This document shows, piece by piece, positions 36,101 through 51,100 of a stretch of DNA of 64,000 nucleotides. Source of the DNA: Membranipora membranacea (lineage: Eukaryota; Bryozoa; Gymnolaemata; Cheilostomatida; Membraniporidae); contig OU612065.1 in assembly GCA_914767715.1 (NCBI GenBank), positions 39,802,001 through 39,866,000 on the forward strand, given 5' to 3'. The translations under genes were made by a program, and so were the position numbers. Numbering within the stretch: position 1 is the first letter of the stretch; every line of letters begins with the position of its first letter. The notes beneath the pieces were generated by a model. It was given only the letters and a program-made list of their open reading frames with translations, had not been told where the DNA came from and searched no databases.

Positions 36101-39100
36101 CATAATTTTAGATTTTAGTTACTAATTTCAACCGACAATACTTTTATAATTTACTAGATGAGATTATTTTAGATTTTCATAATTTTAGATTTTTATTGCT
36201 ACTTTCAACCGACAATACTTCTATAATTTACTAGATGAGATCATTTTAGATTTTCATAATTTAAGATTTTTAGTTATCCAAGTATTTGATTGTCAAGTGA
36301 TGCTTACTGAAGAAAGAATAACTCAACAAAAATAAAAATGCAATTTTGGAAAACCAAAACTTAATTGTTTAAGCGCTATATCTGAATAAGATCAATCGAT
36401 GCCGCCGATGCCCTTGATGAATCATAATAATCATAATATCAACTTTATTGCTATTCAAGACCCCTTTCGCGGCAAATGAGAATATGCTTACAGTAGAATG
36501 AGAATTATCACATCTATTTAGCGCACTCCTGCACAAGGTAGGAGTGGGCAAACTAGGCTATTTTCCGGAGAGCTCACCTCCTTAAGAAGCATGGGTAGTG
36601 TCCGGGATTCGAACTCGCAACTCTCAGATTGAGAAGCTCAAATCCTAACCACTACGCCACCCTGCCTGCCAGGATGATGAAAAGATCACTATCTCAGGAG
36701 GAACAATAGTTACACCAGAAAAAGAGTGTTCGAGAACTCTTTAGAAAGATGGCAAGACCATTGTATGCAGACACAAAGAAAATGTCGCAGTAATGTCGAC
36801 ATTTAAGCGACCGATTAGAGCGATTAGGATCGATACTTGCTGTGACTATATAAAGAACTGCAGAAAACGAAAGCGGCAGCTCATCTTAAGGATAGTTAAG
36901 GAGTAGTTCACTTTTGATTCTCTCTGATAGAATACTAATTTTCAAACTGAGACCTTCAATGAAGATAGGGCACAAACAAACTACTTGTTGAAACTATCGA
37001 ATCAATTTGAATCACAAAATAAAGATGAACATAAACCAACCACTTGGTGAAATTATTGAACTAGTTCAAATCACGCATATCGAATTCCGGCCGAAGGGAG
37101 CAAGGAGCAGACCTTCATTTGTTGGCGAGGTAAGTTAATCACATTGTTGAAAACTCTTAATTTTTATTTCAAGGCAATATTCGAGGTTGAAACCCTTCCA
37201 ATTAATTATTGATAAAGCTCCAGTTCAAGGCAAGAAAAAGTCCTCGGTTCTTTCGACTGATCGTCGAAAACGTTGTTGAGGGTCCATTTGATATTGGCAA
37301 AACAGCCACTTGCAACCTTCCCGCGGAAGATCAAATAAATCTTGAATCTGATTTCTGAGAGAAGCAATTCTATTGGCATTTTCCTGGTTAGTGTCATAAC
37401 CATAGAAGCTAGCTATTCTTTATCTTTGTGCTTGTTATATTTCCGTTTTAGTCAAGCCATATTAATACTGGATTTTCACTCTTTATTGTTATTCATAAAT
37501 AGTAGTATCCATAATCTCTAATAGCAAGGAGTAACAGGGGACTGTTACTCCTTGCTAATAGTACGGGACACCCCTTGCTCATAGCTCAAACAAATTAAAT
37601 ACCAATTAGATCTATAAACCAGACAAGATTAGCCAAGTTACAATAAACCAAAGTTGCATCATTACATTACATCATTATACCATTGCACAGTTATACTATT
37701 ACACCATAGAGAACAACTACCGTAAGGTCGCGTATTGTAGCCGCATGGTTAATGTCCATGAGTGGTTAAAACTTAGTCAAGCATACCGCGGTAATAATAA
37801 GGGCATTGTTTCCAAATTCTAAAGGCAGGCGGCTAATGAGTGAACATACATACTAACTCAGTTGTAACATGCTAGCATCGATTATATATCTCTTATTTTT
37901 ATTAACAATATCCGACCTCAGAAGAGACATATAAAATTGGAGAGCTCAATGTATTGACCTTCAAGGTCAAGCAGTTGTTGCCTCGTTACACCTACATAAA
38001 ATTATCATCCAATTAGAAACGATCTGACCAATACTTAACCAATCAGCATTCTTCTTCTCCAACCAGTCGATGCAATGCTTATTATTATGGCAGACAGAAA
38101 TGTATCATAATGTTTTGTTTTGAAGAAGTAAGTAAGTCAGCTGTGGGCTGTGGTCAGGTCTGTGCAGTGTGGTGGGAGGGCATTAGCATGTAACACATAG
38201 TGTGCACATTTCTCGATCATTATATTGCCTGGGCGGCTAGATATTGTGGTTAAATGACAGTGGGCTTGCTGGTGTGATATGGCTAAAATCTGTGTTTTGT
38301 TTCCTAAATTAATCCAGGCCTGTTCACCAACAAGCCACGTGGTTACAATACGCGACCTTACGGTATAAAACAACTATAATAATATTAGTACTTAAATCAT
38401 ACATTCATATAGTAAACACAAGAAGTGTGAAGGACGGAACCTATTGCTCTTGTAATTGACGTTCAATACGAGGGTCGTGTGTTTTCGCCCCTCACACATC
38501 TAAAAACAAGTTAGTCTCTTTGTTGATTTTATCAGAAATATATCAAAATGGTAAAACTAATATCAAATAAATATACTTACTACCAGCGCAAGCCTGTATA
38601 ATTACAAGCTTGGGCTTCCCTTTCATAGCAGGAAAGTTCTTGGGTGAGAGAAGTCCCAATATTTCTGTGATTTTGAGATGTTTACCATCATAACCAGATA
38701 CAGACCCTTCAAGACCGTGACTTGTAATGACTAGCACAAATGAGTTGAGATGTTTATGTACTGATTCTCCTGTGTCTCCATCTGTGAGCTGTGTTTCTGA
38801 GTTGATAGCTGCGACGATCCTCTAAACAAACGGTAATAGAAAGAGTGAGTGAGTGAGTGAGTGTGTGTGTGAGTGAGTGAGTGAGTGAGTGAGTGAGTGT
38901 GTGAGTGAGTGAGTGAGTGAGTGAGTGAGTGAGTGAGTGAGTGAGTGAGTGAGTGAGTGAGTGAGTGAGTGAGTGAGTGTGTGAGTGAGTGAGTGAGTTA
39001 ATGAGTGAGAGAGTGGGTGAAATATTGTAATGCAGTAAGACAGTTTACAAGCTTGAATCTGAGCCTATTTATCGAGTTGTGTTCTCCCCATATTGGTACT

Positions 39101-42100
39101 CTTTAACACACGCAGCATAAATGGGAGCAGAAATGGGAATATCTTTAAAACATCTAATCAAAGAGAAAAAAATCTTTCTGAATCAGCATCTTCCCCAATG
39201 AAATTTCATGGGGACATGGCTTGGGAAATTCTTTTTGGTATTGACTGTCTGTTTATGTCAATTTCTGCTCGTTTTCTTGACAAATTCTCTGGAATTATTC
39301 GCAGTTTTTGTCACTGAACCCGAGATTTATCAGCTCTCAAACCCTTAATGATTTGAAAAAGCATGCCACTCTAGGTTTTTAATGATTCTAAAGCTGACGA
39401 GATATAATACAAAGCAGACGGTACAGTACCCAAATTGAGAGAGGACAACTCCAATTCGAGCTCAGAAAACTCTTTTTTCTATGTAATTGAATGAAATTCC
39501 ATGTGTTGACTCATCACACTTCATGATCATAGGATTTTATTGCAACAGTGAATTTCAATATTGACAGCGGTATGTAGGGAAATCATAAATCATAAACCTC
39601 AACCATAAATCATAAACTGCCTTTCCTGAACACCGCTTTTGAGAAAGATCGTGAGGACATAGTGTGGGAAAAAAATTTTGATTTTGGATGGTTATTTATA
39701 TTGATGTCCGCCTGGTTTGTTGCCAAATTTTTAAGAACTTGATTTTGTCACATAAATTGAGATCAATCAGCTTTCAAATACCTGATTACTTGAAAAACCT
39801 TGTCCCTCGAAATTATCAATGATGCCAATACTGATTCAAAACAGTTCTCAATATAAAATATATATGCTGTGTGTGTCAAATTTAGAGAGGACAACTCAAA
39901 ATATGGTACATTGAGACACTAAAATCAATTTGGAATGGTGATGGGTTTGCAGATAAAGAGCTGTGCATGATATGATATTACAGAGTAGCAATGCAGATCC
40001 ATTACCTGTGCAGTGTAGTTTTTGTGACCTCCTGCAGTAATGAATCCGAATTTGTCAAGCATTTGTTTGATATTCTTATAATCTTGAGCTGACCCTTCTC
40101 TCGTGTCGTTGTATGAGTTTGATAAAATCAGAGCTCTTCCTCGAGTTTCAGACATTTCGTAAACCCTCTGCAAATTACATAAACACTTGTACAGATAATG
40201 ACATAATATGCTGACTTCTGCAGAATTTCAAAGATCTGATTGGCTTACTGCTTCCAGTGTTATGCATTTTCATTTCTATCTTCTCTGTGAGGAATAGGTT
40301 TCAACAAACTGTTATATTCTCGTGTACAACTCTTACCTGAGTAGCAAAGTGAGCACCGGATGGATCGGCTGTTGTTGGGTCCAGGGTTATCAATGCTGTA
40401 TCTGAGTTCACCATACCCACAATCTCATCCATCTGTGCTGTCTGTAGATCAGCCGGAGGTGGTACATCAGGAGGGGTAGATGGTGATGAGGCTGTAGCTG
40501 GAAAGAAGATATAAAGTTTATAATGGATTGTAAGGCTTTTGCGAAACTTTGGAGATGCCTCCAACACCTGTAGCGTTGTGGATAGTAGCAGGTTGCCTAA
40601 CCATTAAATTTAAATAACCATTCAAAAACTTGATTCAGCCAAACATATTCATTTTTATCAAGATTGTTAATTTTAGAAGAATCTTGAATTTCAATCATTC
40701 ATCAAGGCACACTAAGAAATGGAAATGGTATAAATAGTCAACCATGCACAAAGTGATCCCTCTTACATTCACAATGTTCATCACCGGTTTATGATAGTGA
40801 TATGTTATAATAAGGAATATAAATGACTGACCTAGTTGTCTCTTCTCCGCTTCAAGGCCTGACATATATTCATCTAAAGTATGTATCCCCCTCTCTGTGA
40901 TGCTGCTACCTAATAAATGAATATGTTACAAGAGAATAAGTTATTAAAGTAGAAATCGACACAAAAATAGTATATTCTAGTGGTTTTGATCATAAGTAAC
41001 AGATGATCTAGATTACAAAAGTTGTGAGATGAACTTACATGGATAGAGGAATGGATGAGGAACCGATGATCGACCTCCAGCTGTTTGGCAGACACAAACT
41101 TCTTTCCCTGTATACTGTCGCTCTGCTCTATTTTGCCATTCAGGATCGATCTGAGTTGTTGGGTCTTCCTGTTTGGTAAGCAGACAGTGTGAGCAGTAAA
41201 ACACTGCCTCCCAGTGAGCTCCCTTCCACACTTCTTCTAGCTGTGATGCCAAATGTTGCAAAGTCTTCAGCAGGCTGTCCCAGGATGTGGGTACTTCTTC
41301 TGTTGGTGATAGTATGATAAGTGTAACGGTTTTCTCAATACAGTCGTGAAATAAATACTTGATTGTGCGGTTGCTTTCACTAACACAAGCACCGTTGCAG
41401 CCGACATCAATGTGATTGGAAGGTGTGATATGGAGGTTGACATATATTGCTGTAAGCAGATCATATGCATAGCTTGGAAGTGCCAATCCATTGAAACAAA
41501 TGTCAACTTTCAAAGGGATGTATTTCCCAGATTCCTCTACTGTGATTACTCTCGGACTGAAGTATGGGATGACGTAGTGACTCTCACTACCCTTCTGTAC
41601 TGGACCGCAGATCAGATGGAACACCTTCAATACTTCTATTGCCACCTCAGGTCTAACCTCAGACTCTTGGCTGATTAGATGATGTAGCAGAATATCCCTT
41701 ATGACCCCAGTGTCTAGGAAGGATCTAATCATGTCGTTGTATTTCCTTTTGTTTATTCTCACATTCTGACTCACATCCTCAAAAGCTTGGAAACTCTTTA
41801 TCCGCTGATCCCAGGTATCCTTTCTGGAATGGTCGTAGAGCAACTCGATCAGGTGTGTGAGCAGCTCGATTCGATGGAACACTATATTGGATAGTTTTCT
41901 CTATTACTGTACCACTTGATTCTTCCTATTTCATTTAGGTATTGAAGAATTACACGGTCTTTGTCACCAGGAAATAGCTTGTCCAGCTCTTCCAGCGTCA
42001 GGTATGGCTGCTTGTTGTTTGCACACAGTTCCATCAGAACATACCAGCTACCTGGTATTTCTGTGAGCAGCGATAATCCAATAGACACGAGGAAGGTTTT

Positions 42101-45100
42101 CAGATCACAAATTACTTCAGTGGCAGAATCTTTGTAAAAGAAGCGTGGTGTGTGATGAGTGAGAAGGGGCTGGGATGTATCCTGGAAACTTTTCATGATC
42201 AAAATTGGGCTTTTCTCTGGTACCATGGCTTTCTCCTCCTTCAATAATATTGATCGTAAGCGTTCTGATACTTCTATCAGCAATCTCAGCCTGGTTTCGC
42301 AGATTTGGCTATCGATAACATCACAGTGGGTCAACACTACAAATGGCGGGCCTGCCTTGGGGCTTGCAAGGTAGAGGTGGGAGAGCCATTGAAAACAAAC
42401 TGTTTCACAGGCAACTTCTTCTCCCTGTTCAGTTACCAGACGGTCAAATTCAGCAATGTCTATGACGAGCATGGGAATGTACTGGGATCTATCTGACAAT
42501 TGGTAGGCAAACTGATAAATCGCCTGCCCACCAAAGTCATGGAATACTAATTTGTATTTGTCATCGACCTCTGCCTCGCACACCTTGAACACTTTGGTAG
42601 CCTCATCTAGCTTGCTATTGTCACATCGCAAAGTCAAAACACGTTCATTTTTCTGCATTGACAGAACAAGACTGGTTTTTCCGGCCATGGTTTGACCAAA
42701 AACAGTTACTGGAACAAACTTTATGTTCGTCTCCCTTGTTCTTCCAGATCTGTAAAGTATTTTCTCATTGCAGCAAGCCCCTGTGTACAGACAGCATATG
42801 GAGGACTCGTCAGTGCTTTACAATCACCACAGTCTATTTTGTACAGTTTACTGAGTTGACAGACACCAGCAGGGATTGAGAGGAGAGAGGGGTTATCTCT
42901 GAGATCAAGTGTCTCCAAATTTACCAGTTTTGACATGCTACAAAAGAGAAATAAGTTCAGATACCAGTCTTGATTATCTTGTATTAGATTGGAGGAATAA
43001 TATACCAATCAAATGGACAGAAATGTGGTCGATGGAGCCGCAAAGTATCAGCTTTTTGGTTGGTGCAGCTTATGATCAACTACCGACCACGGCGAACCTG
43101 GAACCATTTCAGGGACAAACCTCTGCAAAGGTTTGTCAATGATATACTTACAAGGCACTACGGCCAACAAATAGGTAAACATGTATCAGATTTTCACAAG
43201 CAGCCATGTCACACTGTATTAGGTATTAGGTAACAGGACATCTCAAACAGATGTATCATATTATTGTTTCACCAGAGCATTTGTCATCTTGAATTGTTAA
43301 CTGCTCATGATTCCAATATTTGATGTTTTAAGGAGCTCATTCATCATTTTTGTTGTTGAATCCTCTATAAATTGCCAATATTTCAGACTTAACACAGTGT
43401 TTAAACAATTATTATCAGTAGAACCAGTTGAACAATTAGGAGAAGGGTGGCACAGAGGGCAATTTCACCTGAATTTATTCATTTGCATGTTATTTGTTAT
43501 ATCCTCTCAACTAATGAATATTACCAATTCGTGATATCAGTGTACCCGAATCACTATTGGGTATATTTTATGTAGCCTGTGATATTTTTCTCTAATCGAC
43601 TAAAAAGACTTCAAAAGGCAGTATCGCATAGACTAACAGACATAGACAAATATCTGACTAAAATTGAACGAGGATTAATTCCAATCATGATTAAGTATTT
43701 TCAGACATATTATATACCCACATGCAACAAAAAATCAATTGCTCCTTGGTCAAACTAACAAAGATTTTGTCACAAAATTATTGACATGACTTTTGAAACG
43801 TAATTTGTTATCAAAGAGTACTCCCAAATATTTAACATGGTCATAACAATCTATTTCCACACACTTTAATTCTAAAATTGGGCTGTCAGGTTTATCTCGT
43901 TTAGTGGAGCATTTTGAGTATCTACGTACATATTTTAGCTACGACCTATAGTGGCATTAGAACATTCGCTATTGTGAATGCATCACAAACAATTTCAGGG
44001 ATAAACCTCTGGGATCAAATGATATACTTACAAGGCAGTACGGCCAAAAAGAGGTTAACATGTTTGAGATATATGTTGCGACACTATCGCACAATTAATA
44101 CTTATTTGTTAAGTTCTCTCGACTTGTGAATATTACCAGTTTATGATATCATTGTATCTTGATCACAAAGTGTCTCTTAGTTTCTCAAATCAATTTTGGG
44201 TGTATTAAATAGATCTTGTTATTTTCTCAGTACACTGCAACCAGACTATTGTTCTGCCAAATTGTCGTTTCAATGATTGTTTATATACAGGTGATATATG
44301 GGGGTATTGCAACCGTTGTTGGCCACATCTGGGCTATTTATGATGGCAGACCCATGTGAAATTGTAGATCCACAAATTATGACATGCTCTTTCAGATTTT
44401 AGATGTTTTGAAACTATTTATCATCATTTTTTCACCACTTTCCCTTTCGTTGGCAGCGTTTTTCAGTTTGTCACTTTTTTAAGGTTGGTCATTCACTCAA
44501 TATTTGAGATATCATGCTGATATTATACCTAAAGCTGACCAAGGTATGTATGAATCTGATTGCAGAGTTTGAGTAGCCCAACTCATAAGGTGAGCACAGG
44601 ACAGGCCTTTGAAATCTAAAAAAACAGCAATTTTGGCCATTTTTGGCAGCGCTTTTGGCAATTTGCTGCCTATGGTGCAAATTTGTGTAATGTACATCGT
44701 CACCATTGCGACCGCCTCAAAAAACTACCCTAGAATCCACTCTTAGAATTTATCCATCCAAATCCGTAAATGAAGTTGCATTTCTAGACACATTTTTGGT
44801 AGGCTGCCACTGGAGTAGAACTAAAATACTGTTTTATACACTACTGTAGTTGAGAACTGATCCCTCGTTATGAACATGCTGGAGATTTAAAACATTTAAT
44901 TATTGTTAAAATGTAATAATCCAGTCCAATAAGAGTTAGAAATTACTCTCCCATAATCTTTCTGATCAACAAAGGGTAGCCTTGGCAGGCTGTTGGGGAT
45001 GGGTGGATGGGGAGGGGGGACAGCCAGGGTAAATCCATTTGGAAAAAGAGGACAACTCAAAAATAAATTGCAATAGTTGTGAATTCGGAATAGAATAAGA

Positions 45101-48100
45101 GTTGTCCGATTTTATTCTATGGTCTACAGATCATGTGATCACAACATGACTAATAGAATAAATTGATGTCTCTGTGTTGATGCCTGTAGATCACAATAAT
45201 GAATTTAAAAAAATCTACTAACTCCAGGTAGTCTCTACTAGCTAAGCCATGGGCCCCTTGGACTAACATGCCTTATTTTGCCAATGTCCAGTATCAACCA
45301 CCCCAAAAACACGCGGTTGATACTGGACATTGGTAAAGTAAGGCATGTAAGTCCCAGGTGCCCATGAGCTAAGAGTAAGAAAGAAGTAGTTTTTCAAACA
45401 GTATGACATGCCAAATGATAAGGGAATCACAAGGAATAAGAAGGAAGAATCAAGTACTCCCAAATATCTAACATTGTCACAACAATCTATTTCCACACCA
45501 TTTAATTCTAGAGTTGGACTGTCAGGTTTATCTCGTTTAGTGGAGCATTATGAGAATTTACGTACATATTTTAGCTGCGACCTATAGTGGCATTAGAACA
45601 CTCATTATATCTATGGAAGGCTCAGTACAAGGTTATACTGCTTTACCCAGAGATATATAGAGAAACTGCTTCCTACTTTTCCTATGCCAAATTTTTAATG
45701 TGTTATAGGAATGAAAATACTGCTTACAATTTTATCAGAATATGATACTCATATTCTGAACCAGTGCAACTCTTTTATCGGAAACTCATACAGGATGCCA
45801 AGTATTAAGACAGAAAGGTTTTTACATAGTTTTATACCTACCAGTATCAAAGTTTTAAATGATATTATAAACATATTGTAAACTACCTTTTTGTCAGATC
45901 TGAAATCACATTTAGAGTGATTTGATCACTAATGAAGACATTGATGTAAGAATTATTATTGGGAATCATGAAATCATAATGTTTATGTACCTGTTAGGCA
46001 GGTGAGTGAGGCCACATCTAGACACATCTATCTTCTTAAGACTCGTGAGATCTCCAATCCAGTCTGGTAAGGATTTCAGATTCCTATTCCAGGATATGCT
46101 CACTTCCTCTATACTGGTTAGTGTTTTGACACTGCAACAGGGAGAATAACTTAGTGAGGTTAAGATGGTTTATGCTCCCTTATACACAAATATAAGTTTA
46201 TAAGTATATATGATCCGATGTGTATATTATCTGGTTTCCTACTGCTAAATTTGTAAGTAATCTCAATTATAAGAAGTATCAATTTTGGGAAATTTTGTAA
46301 AAAAAATTATAATTCATATCTAATACATTAAGTTACGAGTTATTTGATGTTGACTGCGTTCATTTTTTGTCTATTTTGAGGTGAATATTTCACCACCATC
46401 ATTTCTGAGTGCAATTGATTATTAAAGGATAATTATTTTGAAAAAAGTTGTTACAGTTTCAAACTGGAATAAAAGCACACAAAAACATAATTTTATGCTA
46501 ACGCCCCGTCCTAAAGACCAACACAACTGGTAGTTTCCACCAGAAAGAAAATTTAAGCATAAGACCATCCGCACCCTTGGATTGGCAGCATTAACTCAGG
46601 GGGATAGATACTTCTCGAGCAATGAAATGAACACACAACTACACATTACTCTACTACCTTGTCTGACCTATAAGTGAATACCTATGTTTCCAAATGAAGT
46701 GGATTCAATCTCTAGAGGTTACCCCTTGCCCCCAAGCCGCCTCACTGGGTCTTTTAAAATCAGGCATACAAATTCAAATTATATTTTACATCAACTCTAA
46801 CCTGTACTGACAAGCTTTGTTTGGCAAGGACACTGTTATCTCATTGGTTTCTGATGAGATATATATACTTTTATTGGCAACCAAAGTCATCTCATTTGAA
46901 ATGTTTTTCACTCAGTGCAAGAAAAAAAAAAGGATTTCCAAACAAAAAAAGAGAAACAGCAAATATATGATAAAAGTAGGTGTCCTGAAGACAACTGATC
47001 AGGCAAATGTTCACCAGCATAGAAATTAAATAATAAAAGAATCAAAAGACAAAAGTCCTCCTCTGTTTCCTTTTAATTGTGAAAGATCAGGACAAGGTTT
47101 CGCTGATTCACCCAGGTTAATAGAGAGTAACTGCTTCCTACTTTTTTATGCCAAATTTTTGGTGTGTAATAGGAATGAAAATACTGCTTACAATTTTCTC
47201 AATTTTGATATTTATATTCTTAACCAGTGCTACTCTTTTATCGGAAAATACAGGATGCCAAATATTAAGACAGAAAGGTTTTTACATAGTTTTATACCTA
47301 CCAGTATCAAAGTTTTAAATGATATTATAAACTTATTGTATAATGTATATCTACCTGTGAGGCAGGTGAGTGAGGCCACAACGAGACACATTCAGCTTCT
47401 TAAGACTCGTGAGTTCTCCAATCCAGTCTGGTAAGGATTTCAGTTCCGTATTCAAGGATATATTCACTTCCTCTATGCTGGTGAGTGTTCTCATACTGCA
47501 ACAAGGAGAGTAAATAGGTGAGGATAAGATGGTTAATGCTCTTTAATACACAAATATAAGATTATAAGTATAATATATGATCCGATGTGTATATTATCTG
47601 GTTTCCTACTGCTAAATTTGTAAGTAATCTTAATTATAAGAAATATCAATTTTGGGAAATTTTGTAGAACAAAAATTTATATCTAATACATCAAGTTCCG
47701 AGTTAATTGATGTTGACTGCATTCATTTTTAGTCTATTTTGAGGTGAATATTTCACCAACATCATTTCTGAGTGCAATTGATTATTAAAGGATAATTTTT
47801 TTTGTTATAGTTTCCAACTGGGGTAAAAGCACACAAAAAAATTAATTTATGCTAACACCCGTCCCAAAGAACAACACAACTGGTAGTTTCGACCAGAAAG
47901 AAAATTTATGCATAAGACCATCGGCAACCTACGATGGATTGGCAGGATTAACTCAAGGGGATAGATAATTACTGAGCAATGAAATCGACTACACATTATT
48001 CTACTGCCTTGCCTGGCTTATAAGTGAATAACTATGTTCTCAAGTGTGGTGGACTCAATCTCTAGATGTTAACTTGCATCCCCAAGCCCCCTCACTGGGT

Positions 48101-51100
48101 CTTTTAAAAGTGGGCATACAAGTTGCTTCTTATTCATTATAACTGAAGCTGAATTTCTCACGGATTAAAACTAAGATACAGCATTGAAAATGGAAACCTT
48201 GTCTGTGGGAACAGTTTGAATCCTTGCTCATACTTAAAATTGACAGAGTTCAGACTATTATGACTATGACTATTATGACTATTATGAATGCATCACAAAC
48301 AATTTCAGGGATAAACCTCTGGGATCAAATGATATACTTACAAGGCACTACAGCCAAAAAGAGGTTAACATCATTGAGATATATGTTGCGAGACTATCGC
48401 ACACTTAATACTTATTTGTTAAGTTCTCTCGACTTGTGAATATTACCAGTTTATGATATCAGTGTATCTTGATCACAAAGTGTCTCTTAGTTTCTCAAAT
48501 CAATTTTGGGTGTATTTAAAAAAGCTTGTTATTTTTCAAGTACACTGCAACCAGACTATTTATTTGCAACAATGTTGCTTCTGTTATGTTCGTGACTTTT
48601 TAATTTATATCCAAATTTAAAAAAGAAATCAACTGCTACCACTGATGAATACTACCCAGCAGAAACGAAAACTGCAAATATTATGTAGCTATATAACATT
48701 AATCAATGTATATTTGTAAAATTCTCCACTCTCAAGAAGTCATTAGTTAATATCATATCCTATTATCATATTGTTGCTGGGTTTCAGGCATGCTAATTGA
48801 AGCCAATATTGTATTAAAAGTACAAGATGAGTGATATAAAATTGCATTTAGAGACACTAATAAAGACACTGAAGTAAAAACTATTATTGAGAATAATGGA
48901 ATCATAGTGTTCACATACCTGTCAGGTAGGTGAGTGAGGCCACACTGAGACACATCTAGCTTCTTAAGACTCGTGAGTTCTTCAATCCAGTCTGGTAAGG
49001 ATTTCAGATTCTTATTCCAGAATATATTCACTTCCTCTATACTGGTTAGTGTTCTCATACTGCGACAAAGAGAATAACTAGGTGAGGTTAAGATGGTTTA
49101 TGCTCTCTTATACACAAATATAAGTTTATAAGTATAAATGATCCGATGTGTATATTATCTGGTTTCCTACTGCTAAATTTGTAAGTAATCTCGATTATAA
49201 GAAGTACCAATTTTGGGAAATATTGTAAAGAAAAAAATCATATTTCATATCTAATACATTAAGTTACGAGTTATTTGATGTTGACTGCGTTCATTTTTTG
49301 TCTATTTTGAGGTGGATATTTCACCACCATCATTTCTGAGTGCAATTGATTATTAAAAGATAATTTTTTTCTTACAGTTTCAAACTGAGGTAAAAGCACG
49401 CAAAAAAATGAATTTATGCTAACGCCGCGTCCCAAAGAACAACACAACTGGTAGGTTCCCCAAGAAAGCAAAGTTAAGCAAAAGACCATCGGCAACCTAG
49501 GATGGATTGGCAGGTTTATCTCAAGGGGATAGATAAGTTCTGAGCAATGAAATCGACCACACATTACTCTACTGCCTTGCCTGACTTATAAGTGAATAAC
49601 TATGTTCTCAAATGAGGTGGACTCAATCTCTAGATGTTAACTTGCATCCCCAAGCCCCCTCACTGGGTCTTTTAAAAGTGGGCATACAAATTGCTTCTTA
49701 CTCATTATAACTGAAGCTGAATTTCTCACAGATTGAAACTAAGATACAGCATTGAAATTGGAAATCTTGTCTGTGTATTGACCCTCTCATCGCATAACAC
49801 CAGTTTGTAATGCTCTGAGTGTGTCGTCTTTCAAAAAGCGCGTATTCTTAGGTTTCCTTTATAGTATCATAAAAATCGCCTTTATAAGGTTATATAGCGT
49901 GTAAAGCAAAAGTTAACCCCTTCAAGTACCATCAGAAAGGTGCGTCATGCTGGAAAATTTTTTTTTGCTCATTGATGGAGTCAATACAAAACCACCATGA
50001 AAAAATCAGATCAATACGAACATTTGAAGTCAGTTTTCGAGGCGTCTGCAAAATTGAAAAAGTAGTGTCGTTTCAATGATAGTTTATATACAGGTGATAT
50101 ATGGGGGTATTGCAACCGTTGTTGGCCACATCTCGGCTATTTATGATGGCAGACCCATGTAAACTTGTAGATCCACTAATTATGACATGCTCTTTCAGAT
50201 TTTGGATGTTTTGAAACTATATCATCATTTTTTCATCACTTTCCCTTTTGTTGGCAGCGTTTTTCAGTTTGTCACTTTTTATAAGGTTGGTCATTCACTC
50301 AATATTTGAGATATCATGCTGATATTATACCTAAAACTGACCAAGGTATGTATGAATCTGATTTCAGAGTTTGAGTAGCCCAACTTTTAAGGTGAGCACG
50401 AGACAGGCCTTTGAAATCTAAAAAAACACAGCAATTTTGGCCATTTTCGGCAGCATTTTTGGCAATTTGCTGCTTATGGTGCAACTTTGTGTAATGTACA
50501 TCATAACCATTGCGCCTCAAAGAACTACACTAGAATCCACTCTTAGAATTTATCCATCCAATTTCGTAAATGAAGTTGCATTTCTAGACACATTTTTGGT
50601 AGGCTGCCACTGAACTAGAACTAAACTACTGTTTTATACACTACTGTAGTTGAGAACTGATCCCTCGTTATGAACATGCTGGAGATTTAAAACATTTAAT
50701 TATTGTTAAAATGTAATAATCCAGTCCAATAAGAGTTAGAAATTACTCTCCCATAATCTTTCTGATCCACAAAGGGAAGCCTTGGCTGGGGGGTGGGCGG
50801 ATGGGGAGGGGGATAGCCAGGGTAAATCCATTTGGAAAAAGAGGACAACTCAAAAATAAATTGCAATAGTTGTGAATTCGGAATAGAATAAGAGTTGTCC
50901 GATTTTATTCTATGGTCTACAGATCATGTGATCACAACATGACTAATAGACTAAATTGATGTCTGTGTGTCGATGCCAGTAGATCACAATACTGAATTTA
51001 AAAAAATCTACTTACTCCAGGTAGTCTCTACTATGCTAAGCCATGGGCCCCTGGGATTAACATGCCTTATTTTGCCAATGTCCAGTATCAACCACCCCAA

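Larger units (their letters stand above)
43931..46960. repeat. Duplicated intron block around LRR exon 6
   Basis: About 2.7 kb, starting at 44268, is paralogous to 50068-52500: same order of TATATGGGGGTATTGCAACC, a GAGTTGTCCGATTTTATTC segment, a hairpin element, a LINE 3' fragment, the LRR exon and the downstream GATGAGATATATATA segment. A piece near 43980-44130 recurs near 48290-48440. Confidence 0.8.

Noticed and set aside
36598-36667. Functional tRNA gene on the - strand
   Set aside because: Acceptor stem does not pair and a SINE body plus A/T-rich tail follows.
41412-41678. + strand ORF of 88 codons
   Set aside because: Antisense shadow of the COR coding exon.
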